Part shown: positions 1 to 8,900 of the stretch, piece after piece | How positions within the stretch are numbered: position 1 is the stretch's first letter | How the letters are laid out: each line of letters starts with the position of its first letter | NCBI RefSeq assembly: GCF_023016285.1 | Contig: NZ_CP095413.1 | Span: forward strand, 5,284,501-5,348,500 | Length of the DNA: 64,000 bases | Reading direction: 5' to 3' | Origin: Muricauda sp. SCSIO 64092 | GTDB lineage: Bacteria; Bacteroidota; Bacteroidia; Flavobacteriales; Flavobacteriaceae | Program-made: the position numbers and the translations under genes | Notes under the pieces: generated by a model | The model's input: the letters and a program-made list of their open reading frames with translations, nothing else | Database searches by the model: none | Told to the model about the DNA's origin: nothing

Positions 1-754
1 GGACGGTAAAATCCGTATCGCTTACTTTTCCAAGTTTTACCTTTCGGTACGGAAGATGGTCAAAAAGTTGGGACAGTGCCTTTACGATGGTCAGTTCTTC
101 CCGTAAGGGAACCATTTCCCGTTTTCTTTTGGATAAAATATAACGATAGACCGTGGAGAAATGATCGGTCAACTCTTCCGCTTTGGCTGGATTTTCCTTC
201 ATCACCACCAACATGGCTTCCAAACTTTCAAAAAGCAGTTTGGGATTGATGCCATTGCGATAACTGGCAAAGTCATGTTCAATGGCCTGTTTTGCGCGAA
301 GTTCCTTTTCAATTTTTTGGGTGTTTTTCCGAAATAGGAAATAGTGCCCTAAATACAGTACCACGTAGAGTAAGGTAATGAAGGAAAAAATGCTGTTGAA
401 CACAAATAACTCCCTAAAATTTGGGGTATACAGTAATATGTATTTAAAGTAAAGGTACATGGATAGGTATACCAGGCCTATCGTCAATAGAATGGAAATG
501 CATATTTGCAACAATACTTTGAAAAGGAAGGATTTGGGGCGTTGCAACCGTTCAAACACCAAAAGCGATAAACGGGAAAATTCCTGGGTCAAGTAAGCCA
601 ATCCTATGCATACATACAATTCCTGGCTTAAAAAGTCCTCCTGGATGTAAAGCACGGCATTATTGATCAATAGCATAAGCAGATACACCAGCGTACCACT
701 AAAAAGTGGACTGAGTAACCGAAACCATGGATGATGCACAAATAACCTATTCAT
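1..754 (-). CDS. LytS-type sensor kinase-like protein lacking the phospho-acceptor His (partial, C-terminus beyond window)
   Basis: The reading frame starts at an ATG at 754 and runs off the left edge, so about 251 codons are visible. The N-terminal half holds about four hydrophobic segments, followed by a helical linker and then the His_kinase (LytS/YehU) signature region. In the neighbouring paralogue this motif reads SPHFLFNCINSL; here it reads NPKLLFESLEAM, so the phospho-accepting His is replaced by Lys. The ATG overlaps the end of the upstream kinase gene by 8 bp (ATGAATAG), which implies translational coupling. I infer a catalytically dead or regulatory partner of the adjacent kinase. 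The HATPase part lies mostly outside the window, so ATP binding cannot be judged. Confidence 0.8.
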   Translation of the reverse strand, partial: MNRLFVHHPWFRLLSPLFSGTLVYLLMLLINNAVLYIQEDFLSQELYVCIGLAYLTQEFSRLSLLVFERLQRPKSFLFKVLLQICISILLTIGLVYLSMYLYFKYILLYTPNFRELFVFNSIFSFITLLYVVLYLGHYFLFRKNTQKIEKELRAKQAIEHDFASYRNGINPKLLFESLEAMLVVMKENPAKAEELTDHFSTVYRYILSKRKREMVPLREELTIVKALSQLFDHLPYRKVKLGKVSDTDFTV

Positions 755-1790
755 TCTTCAGCAAGGGTAAATTGACCATGAAATGGGTATTGTCCTCAAT
801 TTTTATCTTGGCATTGGACAATATTCCATAGCGGCCGGTAATATTTTTCAATCCAATTCCCGTAGAGGGGGCGCTCTGTCGTTTCCTGATTTTGGTATTG
901 GTAATGGTTATAAAGTCCTCATTGCCCGTAATGGTAACCTTAATGGGATTGGCTTTCGTTACCGTATTATGCTTTACGGCATTTTCCACCAATATTTGAA
1001 GTGTCAATGGAGGAATCTTGCTTTGCAGATGATTCGCGTCCAAACCCACTTGTAGTCTAAAACCATCCCCGAACCTGGTCTTAAGCAGGAAGGCATAGGA
1101 CTCCACAAAAGCCAATTCTTCCCTTATGCTGATCAACGAAGTACTATGATTGTCCAGGGTATATCGATAGGACTTGGCCATGGAACGGATAAAGGTTTCG
1201 GCCTTTTCAGTATGGTCATGGAACAATACGGAAAGGGAATTGATGCAATTAAAAAGAAAATGTGGGCTTAATTGGGATTTTAGGGCTGCCAATTGCAATT
1301 CGGCCTGCCTTCGTTCGGTACGCAGCTCCAAAAATTGGGCCGTGGTATATTGGTCATAGGAATAGAACGCAAAATAGGCGATGTTATAAATAACTGCAGC
1401 GCAAAACAGAAGAATCCCCAGTTCCAAACGGGTTTCCAGGTCCATGGAGTTCAAAAAAGGTCTCCCCATTGTGAAATATCCGTACAGGCCAACACAGATG
1501 AATACGATGCCATAGGTGCTTACCATATTCCAGAGAATTCCAAGCAAAAGTCGAATCCCAGTATTTTTTTTCCATGCCAGTAACCTATTTAGGGGGCCAT
1601 TGGAGAAAAATACCAAATAGGCAACCAAAACACCTAAGACCCCACTTAAAATGAGTTGTCCCAGGCGCTGTGATTGTTCAAAATTGACAAAACCAAAGGT
1701 CAATGCGCCCAATACGAAGCCAATACCGAAAAGGCTCAGGTGTTTTTTCATGGTTGGTTGATATAGCAATCCAATAAAGTACCGCTTCAT
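747..1790 (-). CDS. LytS/YehU-type sensor histidine kinase
   Basis: The 347-aa protein has four predicted membrane segments (about residues 17-145), then a linker and the His_kinase domain with the canonical SPHFLFNCINSL motif around residue 175; His is the presumed phosphorylation site. A C-terminal HATPase follows, with an N-box-like ILVENAVKHN and a glycine-rich GIGLKNI. Family knowledge: such kinases signal to LytTR response regulators, which in flavobacteria are usually encoded directly downstream. That position would be beyond the left edge, after the second kinase-like gene. It is the middle gene of a minus-strand operon, 63 bp after the SDHHKA-repeat gene and overlapping the next gene by 8 bp. 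Confidence 0.92.
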   Translation of the reverse strand: MKRYFIGLLYQPTMKKHLSLFGIGFVLGALTFGFVNFEQSQRLGQLILSGVLGVLVAYLVFFSNGPLNRLLAWKKNTGIRLLLGILWNMVSTYGIVFICVGLYGYFTMGRPFLNSMDLETRLELGILLFCAAVIYNIAYFAFYSYDQYTTAQFLELRTERRQAELQLAALKSQLSPHFLFNCINSLSVLFHDHTEKAETFIRSMAKSYRYTLDNHSTSLISIREELAFVESYAFLLKTRFGDGFRLQVGLDANHLQSKIPPLTLQILVENAVKHNTVTKANPIKVTITGNEDFITITNTKIRKRQSAPSTGIGLKNITGRYGILSNAKIKIEDNTHFMVNLPLLKNE

Positions 1791-1853
1791 GCCACCAAAT
1801 TAGACAATAAAAGGTTTGTCCGCTTGGTTTGGGCGGTCCATAAAGGAATAGGT

Positions 1854-3302
1854 TTATCTGATGGCCCTTAAAACACGGCCCAAATGAGCATTCGACGAAA
1901 TACCATCGCTGGAATGGTGATAAGCGTCCAAAACACTTTCGGACTTGCCCCTTACCGACGGTGCAAAAGCCATCAATGTTTCCGCATGGTGATGGTCGGA
2001 ATTAATACTCCGGGTTGCCTTTAAAATCTGGACAAGGTCCCCATTGGAGTAGGAACGCTTGGAAAGCTGTTTAAAAACGGAAGCCTTGTGGTGATCGGAG
2101 TTTACATTTCGCAATGTGGATAGGTATGTCTCCAAAGCCATGCCCAACTCCTGTTCCTGGGCTATTTTTTTCAATATGCTTGCCTGATGTATATCTGAAG
2201 ATATATTTTCCTTCACTTGTTCCAATAAATGGGACAATGCTTCTTGATCCAGTTTTTCCCTTAGCATATCACTGAGGATACTGGCAATGTGATGGTCAGA
2301 ACTCATATTGTCCACGGAAGACAATAGGGAGTGATGGGCACTTGAGGACAGATTATTTGTTGAAAGGGCCTTCTTTAAAACGGATGCCTTATGGTGGTCG
2401 GAATCAATGGATTTGGAAGTTGAAATCAATAATTTGGTGTTCTCAGGATTTAAGGACCGACTGCTAAGGACTTTTAACAGCACATCGGCCTTGTGATGAT
2501 CGGAATCGATATCCCCAGCAATTCCGAACAACGCCTTCATTTGGTTGTCCGAAATTTCACGGTCCTGAATGGAACGTTTAAGGACTTCCGCCTTATGGTG
2601 GTCAGAATTGATTTTACCCGTAGTCTGGATATAAGCCGTGGTTACGGCATCCGAAGACAAAAAGGCCTTGGCATTGTGTTTTAAAATTTCCGCTTTATGA
2701 TGGTCAGAGCTAATCCCCCCTACCCTTTTTAAGGTAGAAATCAAACCTTTTTCATCCAATCGTTTATCCAAAAGGAGTCTTAAATATCGGGACTTCACGT
2801 GATTGCTTGAGATTTCGTCCACCTCCTTTAAAACGGGATAATATCCGCCCTTTTTATACATGCGGTCCACCCGTTTTTGTGAACCCAGTGTCGTGCTGCG
2901 CACCACTTCCAACAATATTTCGGAGAGCCACTTCTTTCCTTCGGAGTCAAAACTCTTTTGGGAACCGCCCACATAATATTTTTTGACCAGGTTTCCAGAA
3001 GCATCTGGTTCCATAACTATTCGCCTTCGGCTACCAAAAGCAGTTTTCTTGATCTCCATATAACCGCCCCTAGAGATGGACACTACATCGGAATCGTCAT
3101 CGGAAAGTTCTATTTCGCCTTTGTATTCTATAAAAAAGTTGTTCCCAAAACCATTTTTTATGGAAATCGTTGTTTTTCCATTATCGTTTACGTTAATGGA
3201 AGTGCTCCTTCGTTGTGCTTCCGAAAAGGAAGGGTAAAGGAGTGCCAATACCAAAAGGACCTTTATAAGAAAGCTTACCATAAGTTTTGATAGATACGTC
3301 AT
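1854..3302 (-). CDS. Secreted SDHHKA-repeat protein (unknown function)
   Basis: I place the start at the ATG at 3302, because a signal peptide (MTYLSKLMVSF... up to about SEAQR) begins there; an upstream in-frame ATG would bury it. The 482-aa product has a short beta-rich domain, then about ten copies of a roughly 36-residue repeat. Each repeat is centred on I(S/N)SDHHKAxxLK; degenerate copies at both ends read SSNHVKS and SSNAHLG. The repeats are mostly helical with paired histidines. Similar SDxxKAxxL repeats occur in periplasmic parts of Bacteroidota/Gemmatimonadota peptidase-M56 or anti-sigma-like proteins (from memory, not checked). It is first in an operon with two LytS-type kinases, so a role as ligand or sensor partner in that pathway is an inference. 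Confidence 0.8.
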   Translation of the reverse strand: MTYLSKLMVSFLIKVLLVLALLYPSFSEAQRRSTSINVNDNGKTTISIKNGFGNNFFIEYKGEIELSDDDSDVVSISRGGYMEIKKTAFGSRRRIVMEPDASGNLVKKYYVGGSQKSFDSEGKKWLSEILLEVVRSTTLGSQKRVDRMYKKGGYYPVLKEVDEISSNHVKSRYLRLLLDKRLDEKGLISTLKRVGGISSDHHKAEILKHNAKAFLSSDAVTTAYIQTTGKINSDHHKAEVLKRSIQDREISDNQMKALFGIAGDIDSDHHKADVLLKVLSSRSLNPENTKLLISTSKSIDSDHHKASVLKKALSTNNLSSSAHHSLLSSVDNMSSDHHIASILSDMLREKLDQEALSHLLEQVKENISSDIHQASILKKIAQEQELGMALETYLSTLRNVNSDHHKASVFKQLSKRSYSNGDLVQILKATRSINSDHHHAETLMAFAPSVRGKSESVLDAYHHSSDGISSNAHLGRVLRAIR

Positions 3303-3318
3303 GATTGTTCGTTTTTTT

Positions 3319-3351
3319 AAATCGTCCGCCCTTGATGAAAGCGGACGATTT
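3319..3351 (-). promoter_or_regulatory. 5'-leader hairpin of the SDHHKA-repeat gene
   Basis: There is a perfect 11-bp inverted repeat (AAATCGTCCGC / GCGGACGATTT) with an 11-nt loop, 17 bp upstream of the ATG at 3302. On the minus strand it is followed by a run of A, not T, so it is not an intrinsic terminator for that strand. It could stabilise the leader or control access to the ribosome-binding region. Confidence 0.5.
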
Positions 3352-3370
3352 GATGATTGCCTATTCGTTT

Positions 3371-3487
3371 TTTGATTGATGATGGTACCATTTTGATTGA
3401 TGATGGTACAAATATCATAGTGGACTTCCAATCAAAAAAATGCAATGTAGTGGATCGTACCGTTGGTGTAGTGAATTGTACAATCCA
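3371..3487 (-). promoter_or_regulatory. Two pairs of 21-bp-spaced direct repeats, probable LytTR operators
   Basis: One pair starts at 3371 and 3392 and shares TTTGATTGATGATGGTAC. A second pair starts at 3446 and 3467 and shares TGTAGTGrATyGTAC. In both pairs the centre-to-centre spacing is exactly 21 bp, two helical turns, which is the known architecture of LytTR response-regulator sites. Read on the minus strand, all four sites contain GTACnATymAy, with the GTAC cores at 3385, 3406, 3457 and 3478. They lie 70-185 bp upstream of the repeat-protein gene that heads the operon encoding two LytS-type kinases, which fits autoregulation by the cognate regulator. Confidence 0.6.
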
Positions 3488-3501
3488 CGAAATGAGGATG
3501 G

Positions 3502-3717
3502 TTATTCCGAAAGTCCGGCGATTGAAATCAACTCCAACTTTCTGAACTCTACTTCAGCACCTTCTGCTTGTAGCGCTATTTTCCCTTCCTTGGCCGTGGC
3601 ATTAAAACCATGATTTACCAGGTCGCCATTGACCCAAACCTTGATTTCATTCCCAAAACATTCAACAGTCAAGGAATTCCATTCTCCCAAGGGGAAAAGC
3701 AATGGGATACGCCTCAT
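3502..3717 (-). pseudogene. 3' fragment of a DUF1080 (3-keto-disaccharide hydrolase-like) gene
   Basis: The 71 codons match the C-terminal strand pattern of DUF1080/LamG-like proteins: GEWNSLTVECFGNEIKVWVN, then GKIALQAEGAEVEFRKLEL. The family is normally 200 aa or more with a signal peptide, so this is only the last third. Its first ATG overlaps the TGA stop of the EamA gene (ATGA), so it may be translated by coupling, but no catalytic fold can form. It marks a deletion or rearrangement junction directly at the end of eamA. Confidence 0.65.
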
Positions 3718-4631
3718 TTTTTAAACCGATTCAGGATTTTAAGGGTTTTCTTGGTATTGATAAAATAAACGCCCGTAAGGAGAATGATAGCGGCAACAAT
3801 GGATTGCACACTGATTTGTTCATTTAAAAAATACCAGCCCAACACCATGGCAACAATGGGGTTTACATAGGTATTTGTGGCCACTTTTTCCGGAGAAACC
3901 ACCCGTAATAGGAAATTAAATGAGGTAAATGCCACAATACTGCCAAAAATGATTAAAAGTACCATGGACCATTGCACCCCGTCTGACCACGTTGTGGGGG
4001 ACGACCACGGTTCATTAAAGGCAAAACTGATGATAAACAATAACACCCCACCAGTCAGCATTTGATAGCCCGTATTTACAAAATAGTTTTTGGGTAGATC
4101 GGCCTTGGCCACAAACAAACTTCCATAGGCCCAACTCAACATGGCACCAAAGATCATAAGCATCCCAAGAACGGCATTCTCCTGTCCCAGGATATTCCTT
4201 TGACTTACCAGTAGATAAATCCCCAACATCCCCAAAAACACGCCGAATAAGGACATAGGTTGGATTTTTTTGCCCTGTAGGATCCACATCATCAATAAAA
4301 TGACCAAGGGTTGGGCGGATATTTCCAGGGCGGCAAAATTGCTGTCCACAAATTTTAATGCCCAAACCACTACCCCATTGCCAAAGCTGAGGAACAAAAA
4401 GCCCAGGAATACCGAATTCCAAAATTGTTTTTTGGAGACCTTTATCGATTTTCCACTTAATAGCGCCATGCCAAAGATCAAGATACCGGCGGTAACAAAA
4501 CGTATCCCTGCCAAAAAGAAAGGAGGGATTTCCTGAACCGCTATTTTGTTCAGCAAATAGGTGGAGCCCCAAATCACGTAGATGGCAAAGAACGCTAAAA
4601 TAATGAGCGTGGTCTTTTTCTTTTCCTGCAT
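3714..4631 (-). CDS. EamA/DMT-family permease
   Basis: The 305-aa protein has ten predicted transmembrane helices arranged as two EamA halves (about residues 8-140 and 155-290). The typical WGSTYLLNKIAV segment near residue 21 and GVFLGMLGIYLL around residue 130 are present. The family exports metabolites such as amino acids or nucleosides; the substrate cannot be told from sequence. It is monocistronic except for the overlapping DUF1080 remnant. Its promoter and first ~22 codons are duplicated at 28074-28193, on the other side of the Rhs island. Confidence 0.9.
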   Translation of the reverse strand: MQEKKKTTLIILAFFAIYVIWGSTYLLNKIAVQEIPPFFLAGIRFVTAGILIFGMALLSGKSIKVSKKQFWNSVFLGFLFLSFGNGVVVWALKFVDSNFAALEISAQPLVILLMMWILQGKKIQPMSLFGVFLGMLGIYLLVSQRNILGQENAVLGMLMIFGAMLSWAYGSLFVAKADLPKNYFVNTGYQMLTGGVLLFIISFAFNEPWSSPTTWSDGVQWSMVLLIIFGSIVAFTSFNFLLRVVSPEKVATNTYVNPIVAMVLGWYFLNEQISVQSIVAAIILLTGVYFINTKKTLKILNRFKK

Positions 4632-4684
4632 TGATTAAAAGAAATGGCTATGGAATTCAATATTACGCCTAATAATTAAATTTT
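4563..4684. repeat. Left copy of ~120-bp direct repeat flanking the Rhs island (eamA 5' end)
   Basis: These 122 bp cover the first codons of eamA and its upstream region. They recur at 28074-28193 in the same orientation with a 2-bp gap and a handful of mismatches. The matching stops abruptly at both ends (after AAATTTT on the outer side). The two copies enclose about 23.4 kb that holds all Rhs cassettes. Confidence 0.85.
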
Positions 4685-4789
4685 GGAGCAATAGTATTGA
4701 AAAGCTTGTTGGATTTCGATGGAATTGCGATTAGTCTATAGGGGGAAATAAGAATCTTTTATATGTATCATTTAGAAGGTACACCACAA

Positions 4790-5008
4790 TGAGATTGCCT
4801 CTTTTTTATTATTGTTGATTGTGCCTTGTAGCTGTAAAGCTCAAGATATAGAACTAATTAATTTACCAACCAAAAAGACCATCTCCAGTCAACGGATATG
4901 GATATGAAGGCCTTGGTGGAAAGTAGAAAAACACTTTTAAAAAATACGGATTACATCATTCCAGGTGATGGAAAGATGTTTAAAGCAGGGGACAACCTCC
5001 GCCCTTAA
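4790..5008 (+). pseudogene. Decayed metallo-beta-lactamase-fold hydrolase gene
   Basis: An ATG at 4790 would encode a lipoprotein signal (MRLPLF, then LLLLIVPCSCKAQ) if one T were restored in a T-run near 4801-4807; as it stands the frame closes at once. A second frame change near 4890 leads into DMKALVESRKTLLKN followed by TDYIIPGDGKMFK, which resembles the C-terminal part of the MBL fold, where IIPGHG normally carries a metal-ligand His (here Asp). The middle of the domain is missing. This is a dead gene with two frameshifts and an internal deletion. Confidence 0.55.
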
Positions 5009-5262
5009 ACTAAGGTAGTTCCCCGGACCCGGCCGTGCTTTAGCTCCACTTTGTTACCGGACAAGGTTTGTCCGTTGGCCATTTTCCTTTCCAGGATTTT
5101 CCCTGCCCCGATCCCCTGTGGCATCATCCCAGTTGAATGCGGTGCGAATGGGCTATGTAACCCTGATAATCGCCCAACCATCCCCCTGAACTTTCGCTTG
5201 TTACATTAGGTTTTTGATTCAACCCCCAGTGCTTGAAATTCGCGGCCACTAACTCTTTTGCC
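5009..5262 (-). other. Degraded coding remnant, minus strand
   Basis: Reading right to left from about 5262 an open stretch gives a protein-like segment (AKELVAANFKHWGLNQ... GGWLGDYQGYIAH) that ends at a TGA. A shifted frame continues with GKILERKMANGQTLSG and ends near 5012. The amino-acid composition looks like real protein in both pieces, but no family is recognised. Most likely a frameshifted relic between the MBL remnant and the Rhs island. Confidence 0.3.
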
Positions 5263-5426
5263 GTACATGCACACTTCAACCAGAATACTTATTCCAGCGT
5301 ATACTATTCTATCCCCATTTTTCAGCGCTATGGGATATCACCAAGGGAAAACCCCTATCCATAAAAGCTATCCCAGCCCAATGCCATACGCAGACCCTTG
5401 TTGCTGCCCTTTCCCATATCCTGATT

Positions 5427-5996
5427 TTGGGGACAAGAATCGATATAAAGAGATGGTTGCTAGCAACGAGGCATCCACCACCTTTTCAATGGACGCCTAT
5501 GAAAGGTAACACCTACCCCCCGAATGCAAATCCTACCGTAAAAGGAAACATTCCTACCGAAGAAATCAGGGCCAATTTTTCAGTTCCCAAACCTGATAGT
5601 ATTTTCAGAGCGGGGAGTGGACCAAAATCCTCTAGCACTGGTTTTAAAAATGCCATCAAAAAGTTTAATGGGGATTTTCCTGTTGGCTACATTCCCTTTA
5701 AAATAAACAATACGCTTCCTTCTGGAAATTATGGAATCCCCGACCAGGATCCGTTCCACCTTTTCGATACCGGCCCTTGGGATGTCCCTCCAATTCCCTT
5801 TTTCGTCCCCAATTCAACCGATTTCAACACTTTTTTTGGTCATACTATTATAGTAAAATTAAGATTTGCCAAAGGCAATCTTCTGAGTTGTGGATGTAGC
5901 GAAATCCATATTGGGTGGTATTCTCCATGGAGCAATCCAGTAAGCTCTTTCAGCTATAAGACTGAAAATGAAATGGTATATAACATAAGAAAATGA
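5427..5996 (+). CDS. Hypothetical protein coupled to the YD-repeat gene, probably 5'-frameshifted
   Basis: The open frame ends in a TGA that overlaps the ATG of the next gene (ATGA at 5993), which indicates co-translation with the YD-repeat companion. The reliable part is about residues 25-189: Pro/Phe/Asn-rich with aromatic patches (WDVPPIPFFVP, HIGWYSPWS) and a CGC motif; no signal peptide and no recognised domain. The first ~25 codons look unnatural. An overlapping frame at 5258-5509 reads more protein-like (PYADPCCCPFPYPDFGDK) and would join this one if a single base near 5507 were removed. I therefore suspect a frameshifted gene whose true start is upstream. Confidence 0.4.
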   Translation: MGTRIDIKRWLLATRHPPPFQWTPMKGNTYPPNANPTVKGNIPTEEIRANFSVPKPDSIFRAGSGPKSSSTGFKNAIKKFNGDFPVGYIPFKINNTLPSGNYGIPDQDPFHLFDTGPWDVPPIPFFVPNSTDFNTFFGHTIIVKLRFAKGNLLSCGCSEIHIGWYSPWSNPVSSFSYKTENEMVYNIRK

Positions 5997-8900
5997 AAAG
6001 AACACTTCTAGTGATTAGCCTGCTATGCTTTGGCATAAGACCCTACGCACAGGGTTTGCCCAAGGTAATCCCCCCGACCCCTGATGTTGCCGCATTGGGT
6101 CAATTTGGAGAATATCCAGTAGCAACAAATTACGGTACCGTACCGGTATCGATACCCCTATTTGAACTCACGTCTGGGGATATTACCGTACCGGTGTACA
6201 TAGCCTACCATACAGGGGGCATTAAGGTGAACCAAGAGGCCACGTCCATTGGTCTCGGGTGGAGCTTGAACGCCGGGGGCACTATCTCCAAATCGGTGCG
6301 AGGAGCAGATGACAGGAGTAAGAAACGTGACCTTCAAACCAAAAACACAAGCTTTTTGTTCGATGGTTCGGCCACTTTGAACAATTACTATAATGTGAAG
6401 CCGACATTGGCCTATGAAGATGGCAACCACGAGGTCTTCTTTTTGGACTATCGTATTGTGGGCCAAGAGGTGGACGGCCAATCCGATGTCTATTTTTTCA
6501 ACTTTATGGACCGTTCGGGAAAATTCGTCTTCAAGGGCGGCGGCACCAATGATGTATTGATATATCCGGTACAACAGAACCTCAAGTTCGATTTCAAGAA
6601 AAATGTAAGGAGCAACCTTTTGCCGGGGGCCGGTTACATGGACGGTTTTCATGTGACCGGGGACAACGGGCTGGAATATTGGTTCTACGACCAGGAAAGT
6701 GTACTACATACAAGTCCTACGAACGTGACCCATAAAACGGCCACGGCATGGAACCTTTCACAGATCCATTCCATGACCTCGGACAGTTATATATTGTTCG
6801 ACTACGATGATTTTGATTATTCGAAGTGGAACTACAGTTACTACAACGATTATGACCCTACCATTAATGCAGGCAGGATTCCGAGCTTTTTCACACAGGC
6901 CATTTCCTCCAATTATTTTCATAGGGTCAACTCGACTTCGGTAGATTACCAGACCAAGGCCCTAAAAGAGATCCGGGCCTATGACCATAATGACGTTGGT
7001 GGGGCCAAATTGGTACTGGAGACGGCCGAGGACCGGGAAGACCAAATGGCGAACCGGGGCTTCCGTTATAAGTCCATTACCCTTTTCGATAAATATGGGC
7101 AACAGATCAAAAAGGCCATTTTCCACCATTCCTATTTCAATGCCAAGAACGGTTATGTCGAGAGTTTTGCCAACAACCTACAGGGAAAAAAACGGATGCG
7201 CCTTGATTCGGTAACCATTATCGGAAAGACCGATGTAGTGAAGCAGGTCTACCGTTTTGAATATCACAGCGAAAAACTGCCCCATATCAATTCTCTGGAA
7301 AGGGACTATTGGGGCTATTACAATGGCAGGGACGCACAAAAAATACTGCCTTCCGCACCATATACCAGCTATAACGGCGCAGATTTGAATTCGCACCCGG
7401 ACCGGATACTGGCGGGCAGTCTCAAACGCGTATATTATCCTACAGGAGGTTATACGGAATTTGAGTTTGAGGCCAATGAAGTGCGTGCCAGTAGCACGAC
7501 CATGCCGATTACCGAGCCAATCACCAAAATCTACTCAGAATCGGGCATCTGCCAAGGAAACCATAATGCGTACATATACCGCGAAGTTGATGTGACAGGG
7601 GTTGTCAATTTATCGGTCGACGTGACCATCAACTTCCCCAATATCCCCGCCAACGCTTTTGGGGGCACGCACCCCAAAGACGTGGTTTCCGGAAATTTTG
7701 TGACCATTCGCGGGGCAGGTAGTACGGCCATAACCGTCGATGGGACCGGATACTATCTGGACGCTGGTTTCTATAAGCATGACCCCGTTACCGTTCAAAA
7801 CCAAACTTTTGTAAACCAGAATACCGGCAGCCAAGATCTGATCTTGGTCAGTTATAGATATATCTGCAGCAATGATGGGTTCAATGCCTATGGTCCCCAG
7901 ATACGGATAAATTATGACAGGCTCTATGGTGGTAGTGGGCAACAGTTCTTCAACGCTCCTGCCGGGGGATTGCGCATCAAAAAAATTACCAATAGGACCG
8001 AAAACGGTATCGCACAAATCAAAGAATATGGTTATACCCACGGAAATGGCAACAGTACCGGAACCTTTGTGCACACAGGTGGCCTGCCCACGCAATCATA
8101 CACAAAACAGGAATTTTGGGGAGGTGCCACTCCAGGTGCACAGGGCAGCAAACGCAATATTATAAGGGTGTTTGACCGCTCGTTGTACGATCTGAATATT
8201 TCCGGCAGCACCGTTTGTTACGGGAAGGTCACCGAGACACTTAAGAACGGCAGTGGCCAGACCTTGGGGAGAACGGAATATCGGTATGGTACCACAAGGA
8301 ACAGCAACTCGGCCGCTTTGGGCTTTCCCTTTGCACCCTTACAGGACAAAGGCCATAAACGTAGCTTGAAGTCCAAAAGGGTGTACAATGCCAGCAACGA
8401 CCTGGTATATAAGGACACTATTGTGGATACCTATACCGGTCTGCAAGAGGCCAAGCAGTTACTGGTCAGGGGACTTTTGACCCATAGGTCAAATGGCATG
8501 GGGACGGAATTTTTTGATGAGCAAAAAGCAGCATTATGGGAATATGATTGGTCTAAAATTACAGTTAATTACTACAATGGCGGCGGTTTTTCCGATGGCT
8601 TTGGTGCCAATCCCAACATTAAAAACCATTACAGCATCATAAATGAGTATATGAGCAGTAGCCAGGTGACTACCACACGCTACGATACGGATGGCAATAA
8701 CCCCAATGTAACGGTAACGACCAACACCTATGGCAACTCCGCACACTTACAGGTGACCAGTTCGGATATCAGGGACTCAAGCGGTGATGGGTCAAGGACC
8801 AAGATGCATTACCCTGACGATATTGGCACCGCGTTGACCGTAGGGGGCAATCTTGATGCCACGGACGCTTCCGTAATTGGGCTTTTGCGCGGCGACAATA

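Noticed and set aside
3319..3351. Hairpin as an intrinsic terminator
   Set aside because: On the minus strand it is followed by A residues, and no plus-strand gene ends in front of it.
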